Made by a program: the position numbers and the translations under genes | The notes under the pieces: generated by a model | Databases searched by the model: none | What the model saw: the letters and a program-made list of their open reading frames with translations, nothing else | Told to the model about the DNA's origin: nothing | NCBI GenBank assembly: GCA_044464765.1 | Contig: JBIQKZ010000003.1 | Location: 1 to 64,000, forward strand | Direction: 5' to 3' | Source of the DNA: JBIQKZ01 sp044464765 | Lineage (GTDB): Bacteria; Pseudomonadota; Gammaproteobacteria; Burkholderiales; Burkholderiaceae_B | DNA length: 64,000 nucleotides | Part shown: positions 14,827 to 23,875 of the stretch, piece by piece | How the letters are laid out: each line of letters starts with the position of its first letter | Numbering within the stretch: position 1 is the stretch's first letter

Positions 14827-16932
14827 TTATGAACGAAGATAATCCTGTTTGTCGCGCATCCAGCGCTGCAAATGGATACGCGCTTGCTCGGGACGTTGCT
14901 CCAGTAGTGTCCGGGCCAGTTCTTGCGCCTGATCCAGCAAAAGGGCATCGGTTTCCAGGCTGGCGAAACGCAACAGCGCCAACCCCGATTGCCGTACTCC
15001 CAGGAATTCGCCCGGCCCGCGCATGTCGAGATCGCGCCGGGCGATTTCGAATCCGTCGCCGGTTTCGTACATGGCGCGTAGGCGCTGGCGCGCGATCATG
15101 GATAAAGGGCGCTGGTAAAGCAATACACAGACTGACTGTACCGCGCCCCGCCCCACCCTGCCGCGCAATTGATGCAATTGGGCCAGTCCGAATCGCTCCG
15201 CATGCTCGATGACCATTAACGACGCCTTGGGCACGTCCACGCCGACCTCGATCACGGTGGTGGCCACCAGGAGATCCAGGTCGCCATTGCGAAACGCGTC
15301 CATGACGGCGGCTTTGTCGGCTGGCTTGAGTTTGCCATGGATCAGGCCTGTACGTAGATCCGGCAGCGCTTGCGCCAATTGCCGGTGAGTATCGACGGCC
15401 GTCTGAAGCTGCAAGGCTTCGCTTTCCTCGACCAAAGGGCAAACCCAATAGGCTTGCCGCCCCGCTCGCACCTCGCTGGCCACATGCGTCAGGACCTCGT
15501 CACGCCGCCCGTCGTCAATCAGCTTGGTGACGACAGGCGTGCGTCCGGGCGGAAGCTGGTCAATGACGGAGACATCCAGGTCGGCAAAGAACGACATGGC
15601 CAAAGTACGGGGTATGGGCGTGGCGCTCATGCTTAATTGATGAGGGATCAGGGGCGCGTGGGTGTCGCCGGCCTCGCCTTTGCGGCTTAATTGCAGACGT
15701 TGCCCAACTCCGAATCGGTGCTGCTCATCCAGGATGATGAGCCCCAGGCGGGCAAACTGCACGGTGTCCTGGATAAGCGCCTGTGTGCCGATGATGAGCT
15801 GGGCCTGTCCCGAGGCAATGCTCTCGGCCGCCAGGCGTCTGGCCTTGACGGCCACGCTGCCTGCAACCCATGCAATGGAAACGCCCAGGGGCTGCAGCCA
15901 GGCGGACAGTTTGACGAAATGCTGTTCCGCCAGGATTTCGGTAGGCGCCATGATCGCCACTTGCCAGCCGCACGCAATGGCTTGCGTTGCCGCCAAGGCC
16001 GCCACAATGGTCTTGCCGCTGCCCACATCGCCCTGCAAAAGCCGGTGCATGGGAAACTGTTGCGCCAAATCGTCTGAGATTTCCGCGACCACACGTTCTT
16101 GCGCCGAGGTCAACGCAAATGGCAGCGCCTGGCGAAGAGCTTTTGTCAGAGCGCCATTGGTTCGCGGCAGCTTTGGCGCGTGCTGGCGCAAGCGGGCTGA
16201 CCGGGCCATCGCCAATGAGAGCTGCTGGGCCAGCAGCTCATCGAACTTGATGCGGCGCCAGGCGGGATGCTCGCGCTCGATCAGGTCGTCGTAGGACACA
16301 TTGGGTGGTGGGTGATGCAGCAGTCGGATGGCCTGATCGAACGACATCAACTGGTATTGCTGAAGGATATCCGATGTGAGCGTATCGGCCAGGTCGGCTG
16401 TGTCAAGCGCTTTGTCGATCGCCTGGCGCAGCGCGGATTGCGACAGCCCGCTGGTGGTGGGGTACACCGGCGTCAAGGCGTCGGGCAGTTCGGCATCCGC
16501 CCGGCCAATGTGGGGATGAATGATTTCCAGGCCCGAAAAGCCGTTGCGCACTTCACCCCGCGCCCTAACATGATTGCCTGCCACGACCAGACGTTGCTGG
16601 CTGGGATAGAAATTGAGCCAGCGCAAGGCGATGCGTCCGCTGCCGTCTTCCAGAATGGCGACCAGTTGCCGGCGTGGTCGAAACTGGACTTCGCTGTGCA
16701 ATACCGTGCCTTCTATCTGGACGCTTTGCCCGGCGCGCACGGAGCCAATGGGAACGATCCGCGTTTCGTCCTCGTAGCGCAACGGCAAATGCACGACAAA
16801 ATCCTGCGGCTCGTGCAAGCCCAGATGCGCGAACTTGCGCTCAAGCGATGAGACTGCCGCTTTGGCGGCCTGCGCCTTAGACGACAATAATGGCTTCGAT
16901 TTCGAACTGCGCGCCCTTGGGCAGACTGGCAA
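14827..16932 (-). CDS. recG: ATP-dependent DNA helicase RecG
   Basis: The roughly 690-residue helicase acts on replication forks and Holliday junctions. It has the N-terminal wedge/OB region (about 30-160), the P-loop GDVGSGKT with MAPTEILAEQHF, the DEQHRFG box in motif II, and the LMVIEHAERFGLAQLHQLRGRVGRG motif VI. No ATG opens the frame: TTG at 16932 or TTG at 16887 are the candidates, and both overlap the end of ridA. Neither has a clear ribosome-binding site, so the true N-terminus is uncertain by about 15 residues. Confidence 0.92.
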   Translation of the reverse strand: MPVCPRARSSKSKPLLSSKAQAAKAAVSSLERKFAHLGLHEPQDFVVHLPLRYEDETRIVPIGSVRAGQSVQIEGTVLHSEVQFRPRRQLVAILEDGSGRIALRWLNFYPSQQRLVVAGNHVRARGEVRNGFSGLEIIHPHIGRADAELPDALTPVYPTTSGLSQSALRQAIDKALDTADLADTLTSDILQQYQLMSFDQAIRLLHHPPPNVSYDDLIEREHPAWRRIKFDELLAQQLSLAMARSARLRQHAPKLPRTNGALTKALRQALPFALTSAQERVVAEISDDLAQQFPMHRLLQGDVGSGKTIVAALAATQAIACGWQVAIMAPTEILAEQHFVKLSAWLQPLGVSIAWVAGSVAVKARRLAAESIASGQAQLIIGTQALIQDTVQFARLGLIILDEQHRFGVGQRLQLSRKGEAGDTHAPLIPHQLSMSATPIPRTLAMSFFADLDVSVIDQLPPGRTPVVTKLIDDGRRDEVLTHVASEVRAGRQAYWVCPLVEESEALQLQTAVDTHRQLAQALPDLRTGLIHGKLKPADKAAVMDAFRNGDLDLLVATTVIEVGVDVPKASLMVIEHAERFGLAQLHQLRGRVGRGAVQSVCVLLYQRPLSMIARQRLRAMYETGDGFEIARRDLDMRGPGEFLGVRQSGLALLRFASLETDALLLDQAQELARTLLEQRPEQARIHLQRWMRDKQDYLRS

Positions 16933-17263
16933 CGCCGATTGTCGTGCGGGCGGGATACGGTTGTGGGATGATGTCGGCCATGATGGCGTTGGCGCTGGTG
17001 AACTTACTGAGGTCGGTAAGATAAAGCGTAAGCTTGACCACGCTGTCGAGCGTGCCGCCGGCCGCCTCGATGACGGCTTTCATATTGGCAAACGATTGAC
17101 GTACCTGGCCTTCGAAGTTTTCGGAAACCAATTCGCCGGTGCCTGGTTCCAAACCGATTTGGCCCGACAGGTAAACCGTTTTGCCGGCCGGCGCCACAAT
17201 GGCTTGAGAATAGGGACCGACAGCGGCGGGGGCCGATTCGGTATGAATAAGCTGCTTAGCCAT
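16877..17263 (-). CDS. ridA: RidA family reactive enamine/imine deaminase
   Basis: The 128-residue protein removes reactive 2-aminoacrylate-type intermediates. It has the YjgF/RidA pattern: SAPAAVGPYSQAI at the start, SGQIGLEPGTGEL, and PARTTIGVASLPKGAQFEIEAI at the end, including the catalytic Arg. AAAGGG sits just before the ATG. It overlaps the start of recG, so the two are probably co-transcribed. Confidence 0.92.
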   Translation of the reverse strand: MAKQLIHTESAPAAVGPYSQAIVAPAGKTVYLSGQIGLEPGTGELVSENFEGQVRQSFANMKAVIEAAGGTLDSVVKLTLYLTDLSKFTSANAIMADIIPQPYPARTTIGVASLPKGAQFEIEAIIVV

Positions 17264-17350
17264 AAAAACCCTTTGTATAAATAGAACAACTATCAGAGTT
17301 TAAACAGCTATAGCAAATAGATACAGCCCCGCCCCCGCATTTAGGCTGAT

Positions 17351-18127
17351 TTATTTTTCGACAAAAGCCCGTTCGATCACGTAATCGCCGGGTTCGCCGA
17401 CTCCGGCGGAAATCTCGAAGCCGCGATCATCGAGCAGCTTGCAGATGTCGGTAAGCATTTGGGGGCTGCCGCACAGCATGGCGCGGTCGGTTTCGGGATT
17501 GAGCGGCGGCAGGCCGATATCCTGGAACAACTGGCCGGTTTCGATGACGGTCGTGATGCGCCCCATGTTGCGGAATTCTTCACGTGTGACGGTCGGATAG
17601 TAAATAAGCTTTTCGCGAACGAGCTCGCCAAAGAATTCGTTGTTGGGAAGTTCATTGGTGATGCAGTCGGCGTAGGCCAGTTCGCTGGCGAAGCGCACGC
17701 CGTGCAGCAGCACGACCTTGTCGAAACGTTCGTAGACGTCGGGATCCTTGATGATGCTCATGAACGGTGCCAAGCCGGTGCCGGTGCCGAAAAGGTATAA
17801 ATGCTTTCCTGGTTTCAGGTCGTCGACAACCAGGGTGCCAACCGGCTTCTTGCTGATCAGCACTGAATCGCCGACCTTCAGGTGCTGCAGCCGCGAGGTA
17901 AGCGGCCCGTTGGGCACCTTGATGCTGAGAAATTCTAGGTTTTCTTCGTAATTGGCGCTGGCGATGCTATAGGCGCGCAGCAAGGGCTTGCCTTCGATCT
18001 CCAGGCCGAGCATGACGAAATGCCCGTTATGAAAACGCAACGCTGCGTCGCGCGTGGTCGTGAAGGAAAACAACGTGTCATTCCAGTGACGCACGCTGAG
18101 CACCTGTTCGGAGTTGAAAGCTGCCAT
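17351..18127 (-). CDS. fpr: Ferredoxin/flavodoxin-NADP+ reductase
   Basis: The 258-residue FAD enzyme passes electrons between NADPH and ferredoxin or flavodoxin. It has the FAD-binding RAYSIAS motif, the NADP-binding LFGTGTGLAPFMSII, and the C-terminal VGEPGDYVIERAFVEK typical of bacterial subclass I Fpr. AGAGAAAG precedes the ATG. It is divergent from the iron importer fbpABC, and their shared 428-base gap holds a 20-bp inverted repeat. It could supply electrons to the Paa-like oxygenase, which lacks its own reductase, but that is only a guess. Confidence 0.92.
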   Translation of the reverse strand: MAAFNSEQVLSVRHWNDTLFSFTTTRDAALRFHNGHFVMLGLEIEGKPLLRAYSIASANYEENLEFLSIKVPNGPLTSRLQHLKVGDSVLISKKPVGTLVVDDLKPGKHLYLFGTGTGLAPFMSIIKDPDVYERFDKVVLLHGVRFASELAYADCITNELPNNEFFGELVREKLIYYPTVTREEFRNMGRITTVIETGQLFQDIGLPPLNPETDRAMLCGSPQMLTDICKLLDDRGFEISAGVGEPGDYVIERAFVEK

Positions 18128-18316
18128 CGTTCTTTCTCTATAAGTAGGTGGGCGCGTATCGGATATCGAGTGGGTATCCGGCGACCGGGTTCTAGCCAGA
18201 CGGACATGCTTGAAAGCAATGCGCCGTCACCCAAAGTTTAGCCTATTCCTGCTTGCCGCTTGCCGAGCACAGCCGGCCCAAGAGCAAATTCAATGTCATC
18301 ATTCACTTCAATATTT

Positions 18317-18336
18317 AATGTAGTACTTACTACATT
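18317..18336. promoter_or_regulatory. 20-bp inverted repeat between fpr and fbpA
   Basis: AATGTAGTA and TACTACATT are exact reverse complements separated by two bases. It lies in an AT-rich stretch of the otherwise GC-rich gap (18128-18555) between the divergent fpr and fbpA genes. It has the size and symmetry of a dimeric regulator site, but I do not recognise the regulator. The rest of the gap holds no gene. Confidence 0.5.
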
Positions 18337-18555
18337 TATAGGGATATCATACACATGCTTTATGAGTGTGGCAATAGGCATTCCCATCCCGCCTTGACCA
18401 AGTTGAAGGAATCCAACGAAACTGTTATTGTTCGTCCTTCGATATGAGAATCATTTGTATTTGTATATTCTGATTATCCCTGATACTTCCGTATCAACCT
18501 CTCGACCTATTGAACTACTTCCCACCCTGCTTTCTTTTGCACCAGGAGATCCTTT

Positions 18556-19596
18556 ATGCGCATCAAGCGATTGACCCTTCCGTTGCTGCGTGGCGCGGCA
18601 TTGGCCGGACTGACGGCGGCTTGCGCTGTCGTTTCAGCTTCTGAAGTCAACCTGTACACCACGCGCGAACCCGGACTGATCCAGCCTTTGCTGAATGAAT
18701 TCACCAACGACAGCGGTATCAAGGTGAATACGGTTTTTGTAAAAGACGGCTTGCTGGAGCGTGTCAAGGCCGAAGGCGATAAGTCGCCGGCCGATATCCT
18801 GATGACCGTGGACATCGGCAACCTGATCGACCTGGTGCATGGCGGCATTACCCAACCCGTGAAATCAGAGGTGCTGGAAGAAGTCATCCCCGCCAACTTG
18901 CGCGATCCGGGCAACCAATGGTATGCCCTTTCGCTGCGCGACCGCGTGGCATATGTCGCCAAAGACCTTGACGTTCAGGAACTGACCTACGAGTCGTTGG
19001 CGGATCCGCGCTGGAAAGGCAAGGTCTGCACCCGCTCTGGCCAGCATCCGTATAATACGGCCCTGATCGCCGCCATGATTGCCCATAACGGGCCCGAGGC
19101 CGCCGAGGAATGGTTGCGCGGCCTGAAGGCTAACCTGGGCCGCAAGGCCACGGGCGGCGACCGTGATGTCGCCCGGGATATCCTGGGCGGAATCTGCGAT
19201 ATCGGTATCGCAAACGCATATTATGTCGGTCGCATGAAGAACGCCGAGCCCGGATCGGATGCCTATAAATGGGGCGAAGCCATCAAAGTGATACGGCCGG
19301 TGTTCGCCAGTAGTGACAGCAAAGGCACTCACGTTAACGTTTCGGGCGCCGCCTTCGCAAAGTACGCACCCAACAAGGACAACGCCCTGAAGCTCATGGA
19401 ATACCTGGTTTCTGAAAAAGCCCAAAGCATGTACGCCAATGCCAACTATGAGTATCCAGTACGCAAGGGCGTTACGCTGGATCCCGTGGTTGCCAGTTTT
19501 GGCGAACTGGTGATCGATCCCCTACCGCTAACCAAGATTGCCGAGCAGCGCAAGCTGGCCAGCGAACTGGTCGATAAAGTTGGCTTCGATAACTAA
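18556..19596 (+). CDS. fbpA: Ferric iron ABC transporter, periplasmic substrate-binding protein
   Basis: The 346-residue protein has a signal peptide (about 1-27, ending near VVSAS) and the FbpA/FutA1 pattern: VNLYTTREPGLIQPLLNEF, then ADILMTVDIGNLIDLVHGG, and YYVGRMKNAEPGS with the tyrosine region that binds Fe(III). AGGAG precedes the ATG. It is followed by the matching permease and ATPase genes. FbpA in the periplasm takes Fe(III) released from carriers and hands it to the permease. Confidence 0.92.
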   Translation: MRIKRLTLPLLRGAALAGLTAACAVVSASEVNLYTTREPGLIQPLLNEFTNDSGIKVNTVFVKDGLLERVKAEGDKSPADILMTVDIGNLIDLVHGGITQPVKSEVLEEVIPANLRDPGNQWYALSLRDRVAYVAKDLDVQELTYESLADPRWKGKVCTRSGQHPYNTALIAAMIAHNGPEAAEEWLRGLKANLGRKATGGDRDVARDILGGICDIGIANAYYVGRMKNAEPGSDAYKWGEAIKVIRPVFASSDSKGTHVNVSGAAFAKYAPNKDNALKLMEYLVSEKAQSMYANANYEYPVRKGVTLDPVVASFGELVIDPLPLTKIAEQRKLASELVDKVGFDN

Positions 19597-21292
19597 AAGC
19601 TCGGTTGAAGTCGCCAGCCCCGGCGCCGGTTTCTTGCGACGATTTCGTCCAGGTTCCGGCGCCGCCTGGCGTTTTGCGGCGTGTCTGGTGGCGTTGTGCG
19701 CAGCAATGCCCATTGTCTCGTTGCTTTCCCTGGCTGCGCGTGGCGACCTGGATCACTGGTCGCATCTGGCCCAGTACGTACTGCCCACGGCTCTGAACAA
19801 TACGGTTATCCTGCTGGTCGGGGTCGGCGTGCTCGTCGCCTGCCTGGGCACCGGTGCCGCATGGCTGGTTACGGCATTCGATTTTCCGTCCCGGCGCACC
19901 TTATGTTGGGCGTTGTTGCTGCCGCTGGCGGTGCCTACTTATATTGTCGCCTACGCTTATCTGGATATTTTGCACCCCATTGGGCCGGTGCAGACGCTAT
20001 TGCGCGATATCCTGGGCTACGATAGCCCGCGTCAGTTCCGTCTGCCCGATTTGCGCTCCCTGCCAGGGGCGATCTTTGTATTGGGCTTTGTGCTGTATCC
20101 CTACGTCTACCTAAGCACCCGGGTCATGTTCTCCACGCAGGCAGCCAGCCTGCTCGAGGCCGGTCGGGTGCTTGGATTGTCGGCTCGCGGCGCCTTTCTT
20201 CGCGTGGCCTTGCCGTTGGCGCGTCCCGCCATCGCCGTGGGCGTCAGCCTGGCCTTGCTTGAAACACTCAACGATATCGGCGCCTCTGAATTCCTTGGCG
20301 TGCAGACCCTGACGGTGTCTGTGTACACAACCTGGGTCACGCGGTCGGACATGTTCGGCGCCGCACAGATCGCCCTGACCATGCTGATCATTGTGGTCGG
20401 CCTGATCCTGCTGGAGCGCCATGGCCGAAGACGCCAACGCTTTTCGAACACGCAACGCATGCGCCCGGTGCAACCCAAGCGCCTGAAAGGCCCAGCCGCC
20501 TGGCTGGCTGTTTTCCTTGGCTGGTTTCCCATCGTGGTCGGCTTTATTGCCCCGGCCCTGTATTTACTGGATGAAACGCTTGAACGCCTGCAGGCTGTCG
20601 GTGGAGTGTCCGATCGCCTGGTCAGCAGCGCCGTCAATACCGTCAGCATTGCGCTGGCGGCCACCCTGGTCGTTCTGGTCGGCGGCCTGGCCGTGGCCTG
20701 GGCAGCACGCGCTTCGCAGGGGTACCGAGGAACAGGCTTGGTCCGGCTCAGCGCCCGTGTGGCCACCGTGGGCTACGCCGTACCGGGCACTGTGCTGGCC
20801 ATCGGCCTATTGATGCCCATTATTTTGTTCGATGAGGCCCTTGGGGCAGTGCTTGCCTGGTTCGGCGCTGCGGAGCCCGGCTTGATTCTCATGGGTTCTT
20901 CCTGGGCTCTGATCTTGGCCTATGCGATTCGTTTCATGGCAATTTCAGTCGGTGGTTTCGAGTCGGGTCTGGCGCGGATTCCCGCCTCGCTCGAGCACGC
21001 TTCGCGTATATTAGGCGAATCGCCCACTGGCACCTTGCGTCGGGTTCATCTACCCTTGCTCCGGCCGGCGATCGGCGCCGCCGGTCTTCTGGTGTTTGTG
21101 GACGCCATGAAGGAACTGCCGGCGACCCTGTTATTGCGGCCCGTTAATTTTGAAACCCTGGCAACCTGGCTTTATGCCGAGGCCGCGCGAGGCAGCTATG
21201 AAGAAGGCGCGGTTGCCGCCCTGGCTATTGTGGTGGCCGGCCTGTTGCCTGTTATTTTGCTGGCCCGCACCCAGTTACGTTCCGGACACTGA
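19583..21292 (+). CDS. fbpB: Ferric iron ABC transporter permease (fused two-domain)
   Basis: About 570 residues with two homologous permease halves and some 12 membrane segments. Each half has its EAA loop: SLLEAGRVLGLSARGAFLRV in the first and ASLEHASRILGESPTGTLRRV in the second, as in FbpB/SfuB. No ATG opens the frame near the end of fbpA. TTG 19583 is given here, but TTG 19538 or 19634 are also possible. The overlap with fbpA suggests coupled translation. Confidence 0.9.
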   Translation, partial: ASITKSSVEVASPGAGFLRRFRPGSGAAWRFAACLVALCAAMPIVSLLSLAARGDLDHWSHLAQYVLPTALNNTVILLVGVGVLVACLGTGAAWLVTAFDFPSRRTLCWALLLPLAVPTYIVAYAYLDILHPIGPVQTLLRDILGYDSPRQFRLPDLRSLPGAIFVLGFVLYPYVYLSTRVMFSTQAASLLEAGRVLGLSARGAFLRVALPLARPAIAVGVSLALLETLNDIGASEFLGVQTLTVSVYTTWVTRSDMFGAAQIALTMLIIVVGLILLERHGRRRQRFSNTQRMRPVQPKRLKGPAAWLAVFLGWFPIVVGFIAPALYLLDETLERLQAVGGVSDRLVSSAVNTVSIALAATLVVLVGGLAVAWAARASQGYRGTGLVRLSARVATVGYAVPGTVLAIGLLMPIILFDEALGAVLAWFGAAEPGLILMGSSWALILAYAIRFMAISVGGFESGLARIPASLEHASRILGESPTGTLRRVHLPLLRPAIGAAGLLVFVDAMKELPATLLLRPVNFETLATWLYAEAARGSYEEGAVAALAIVVAGLLPVILLARTQLRSGH

Positions 21293-21298
21293 TAAAGC

Positions 21299-22081
21299 AT
21301 GTCTTACCTGCTTGAGCTTGATTCTCTTTCCCTGGCCTACGACACACCCGAGGGTCGCCGCGACGTCGTTCAGAACTTCTCCCTGAACCTCGAGCAAGGC
21401 CATATTGGCTGCCTGCTGGGTGCTTCGGGCTGCGGCAAAACCACGATCTTGCGGGCAGTGGCCGGCTTCGAGCCTTTACGAGCCGGTGCCATTCGCCTGG
21501 GCGGCGCAGTTCTGTCCTCGCCCGATCATATGGTCGAGCCCGAGAACCGCAATGTCGGCATGATGTTCCAGGATTACGCCCTCTTCCCCCACCTGACGGT
21601 GGAGAAGAACATCGCCTTCGGCTTGCGCAAGCTCGATAAAGCCATGCGTGCCAAGCGCGTGGCTGAACTATTGCACCTGGTCGGCCTGGAGAAAAGCGAA
21701 AAACGCTACCCGCACGAGCTTTCAGGCGGGCAGCAGCAGCGCGTTGCACTGGCGCGCGCCCTGGCCCCTGAGCCCGAGCTCCTGCTTCTGGACGAGCCGT
21801 TTTCCAATCTGGATGTCGATATGCGGGAACGGCTGGCGTTCGAGGTACGCGAGATCCTGAAGAAAACCGGGCATACCGCCTTGTTGGTCACGCACAATCA
21901 GGCGGAAGCGTTTGCCATCGCTGATCGCATCGGCGTGATGAAGGATGGCGTCATGATGCAATGGGACACGCCGCATGGCCTGCACCATCATCCGGCTAAT
22001 TCGTTTGTCACGGATTTCATTCGTCGGGAATCCATGCTCGAGCAGCGCGCAGACGCTTTCCTGCGCGGAATGATCTCTTAG
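21299..22081 (+). CDS. fbpC: Ferric iron ABC transporter ATP-binding protein
   Basis: The 260-residue ATPase has Walker A GASGCGKTT, signature LSGGQQQRVALARAL, Walker B LLLLDEPFSNLD and the switch His in LLVTHNQAEAF. It is shorter than full FbpC proteins of about 350 residues and lacks most of the C-terminal regulatory domain. It starts six bases after fbpB and completes the iron importer. Confidence 0.91.
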   Translation: MSYLLELDSLSLAYDTPEGRRDVVQNFSLNLEQGHIGCLLGASGCGKTTILRAVAGFEPLRAGAIRLGGAVLSSPDHMVEPENRNVGMMFQDYALFPHLTVEKNIAFGLRKLDKAMRAKRVAELLHLVGLEKSEKRYPHELSGGQQQRVALARALAPEPELLLLDEPFSNLDVDMRERLAFEVREILKKTGHTALLVTHNQAEAFAIADRIGVMKDGVMMQWDTPHGLHHHPANSFVTDFIRRESMLEQRADAFLRGMIS

Positions 22082-22187
22082 AGTCCAGTTTGGCTGATCT
22101 GCCTACTTGCTTATGGTCAGCGTTATAGTTGGCGCCTGTACTCGCCCGCCATCCGACCACACATGCCCGAACTAATCAAACAGCACA

Positions 22188-22430
22188 CTAGTGTCCTGTT
22201 TGGCTAATTCGTATACTTATCTTCGGCGTCTGGGTTCGCCATGCGGCGTTGCTTGCCCACCTCACCGCTTGCAAGCGGTTCGGATTCGTCAGGCACGAAG
22301 CAGTCCGCAGGGACTGCCCCGTGTCCGGACTCATCCTCGCGATAGCTACGGCTATCGCTGCGGTTCGCGCCTTGCCTGACAAGCCCAGGCATCCGAATAT
22401 AAGTGCACAATTAACCAAACAGGACACTAG
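22188..22430. mobile_element. MITE-like non-autonomous element with CTAG-TGTCCTGTTTGG terminal inverted repeats
   Basis: The left end (from 22188) and right end (to 22430) carry the same 16 bases, CTAGTGTCCTGTTTGG, as perfect inverted repeats. The symmetry continues imperfectly for about 45 bases. An inner hairpin with 8-bp arms lies at 22339-22358. It has no transposase gene. The CTAG at each end would fit a target duplication of the type known for IS481-family elements; that link is an inference. A diverged end in opposite orientation (about 22172-22191) abuts the left side. The right-hand CTAG supplies the TAG stop codon of ntrC. Confidence 0.6.
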
Positions 22431-23875
22431 GGCTGATCGCCGTCCATTCCCAGCTCCCGGCATTTGCGGGTCAGGGTGTTACGTCCTATGCCTAGCCTTT
22501 GAGCTGCTTCGGCCCGTCGGCCACGGGAATAGTCCAGGGCGGCGGTCAGCAAGGTAGTTTCGAATTCTTTCAGCAACGTACTCATTACCGCGGGTTCGTT
22601 GCGCATCAGGCGTTCGCGTGCCGCCCGGCCCAGCAAATCGACCCATGAATCCGATCGCATTTCGGGGTGCTGTGCCTCGGGGAACGGAACCGCCACTGGG
22701 TGGTGTGTCTGAACTTCCGGTGGCAGGCTATCCACATCAATTCGCTGCCCCGCCGACATGACCGATAGCCAATGGCAGAAGTTCTCTAATTGCCGGATAT
22801 TGCCAGGGTAATCAAATTCGATCAGGGCCTGCATGGCCGCAGGAGTAAGCCGGCGCGGCGCAATGCCCAGCGAGCGCGCGCTTTCCTGCATGAACAGATC
22901 CACCAATGCAGGAATGTCCTCGCGCCGCTCGCGCAGCGCGGGGAGCCGAAGGCGAATGACATTCAAGCGATGAAAAAGATCTTCGCGGAACATGCCTTGG
23001 GCGACCCGCTGTTCCAGTGGCTGATGGGTCGCCGCCACGATGCGCACATCGACGGCTATGGGGTTGGCGCCGCCCACTCGGTAGAAACTGCCCTCCGCCA
23101 GCACTCGTAGCAGTCGGGTCTGCAGTTCCAGCGGCATGTCGCCGATTTCGTCCAGGAACAAGGTGCCGCCGCTGGCTTCCTCGAAGCGCCCTTTGCGCAA
23201 CTGTGTTGCGCCGGTGAAGGCTCCGCGTTCATGTCCGAACAATTCGGCCTCCAACAGGTCGCGTGGGATGGCGGCCGCATTCAATGCGACGAATGGCCCG
23301 GCGGAGCGCGTGCTGTGCGTATGAAGCGCGCGGGCAATGAGCTCTTTGCCGGTCCCCGACTCGCCCGTCAAGAGCACGGTGGCGGACGACGTCGCCAGGC
23401 GGCCAATGGCGCGAAAGACTTCTTGCATGGCAACCGACGAGGACTGCATCATGATGGGCCGTCCCGGCCCCGAACGCCCGGCCTGGGTGGGCGGTGCGTT
23501 GGGCGCTTCATTCTGTTCCAGGTCAACCGCGCGCTGTATCAGGGTAACCGCTTCATTGATGTCAAATGGCTTGGCGAGGTACTCAAACGCGCCCTTCTGG
23601 AAGGCCGCCACCGTGCTGTTCAGATCGGTGAAGGCCGTCATGACGATGACTGGAAGATCGGGATGGCGCGACTTGATTTCCTGCAGAAGCGCCAGGCCGT
23701 CTTTGCCCGGCATGCGAATGTCGGTGATCAAGACCGACGGGCGCGCGGTGCGCAACGCGGCCAGCATGTCATCGGCCGAAGAGAAGCTTAATGTGGGAAG
23801 CGAAACACGCGTCAACGCCTTTTCCAATACCCAGCGTATGCTTTGGTCATCGTCAACGATCCAGATGGCCTTCAT
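22427..23875 (-). CDS. ntrC: Nitrogen regulation response regulator NtrC (sigma-54 activator)
   Basis: The 482-residue protein has a receiver domain with the phospho-acceptor Asp in LITDIRMPGKDGL (about 54), a sigma-54 AAA+ domain with GESGTGKE (about 168) and GAFTGA, and a C-terminal Fis-type helix-turn-helix (AAQRLGIGRNTLTRKCRELG). When phosphorylated by NtrB it activates glnA and other nitrogen genes. It overlaps ntrB by four bases. Its stop codon lies within the terminal repeat of the MITE-like element, but the C-terminus looks complete. Confidence 0.95.
   Translation of the reverse strand: MKAIWIVDDDQSIRWVLEKALTRVSLPTLSFSSADDMLAALRTARPSVLITDIRMPGKDGLALLQEIKSRHPDLPVIVMTAFTDLNSTVAAFQKGAFEYLAKPFDINEAVTLIQRAVDLEQNEAPNAPPTQAGRSGPGRPIMMQSSSVAMQEVFRAIGRLATSSATVLLTGESGTGKELIARALHTHSTRSAGPFVALNAAAIPRDLLEAELFGHERGAFTGATQLRKGRFEEASGGTLFLDEIGDMPLELQTRLLRVLAEGSFYRVGGANPIAVDVRIVAATHQPLEQRVAQGMFREDLFHRLNVIRLRLPALRERREDIPALVDLFMQESARSLGIAPRRLTPAAMQALIEFDYPGNIRQLENFCHWLSVMSAGQRIDVDSLPPEVQTHHPVAVPFPEAQHPEMRSDSWVDLLGRAARERLMRNEPAVMSTLLKEFETTLLTAALDYSRGRRAEAAQRLGIGRNTLTRKCRELGMDGDQP

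Noticed and set aside
14795..15448. Apparent 218-residue N-terminal extension of OxyR
   Set aside because: It lies wholly inside recG on the same strand in another frame, is Arg/Pro/Gly-rich as expected of a GC-rich shadow, and OxyR has a good ribosome-binding site at 14794.
18441..18462. Possible Fur box upstream of fbpA (GAGAATCATTTG stretch)
   Set aside because: About ten bases resemble the right half of the Fur consensus, but the left half does not match. Support is too weak for a feature, though iron control of fbpABC is likely.
20107..20766. 219-residue reverse open frame opposite fbpB
   Set aside because: Thr/Arg/Ala-rich antisense of a conserved permease; no start signal or family match.
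22191..22463. Short open frames inside the MITE-like element
   Set aside because: They have no ribosome-binding site, and they are explained by the inverted repeat structure.
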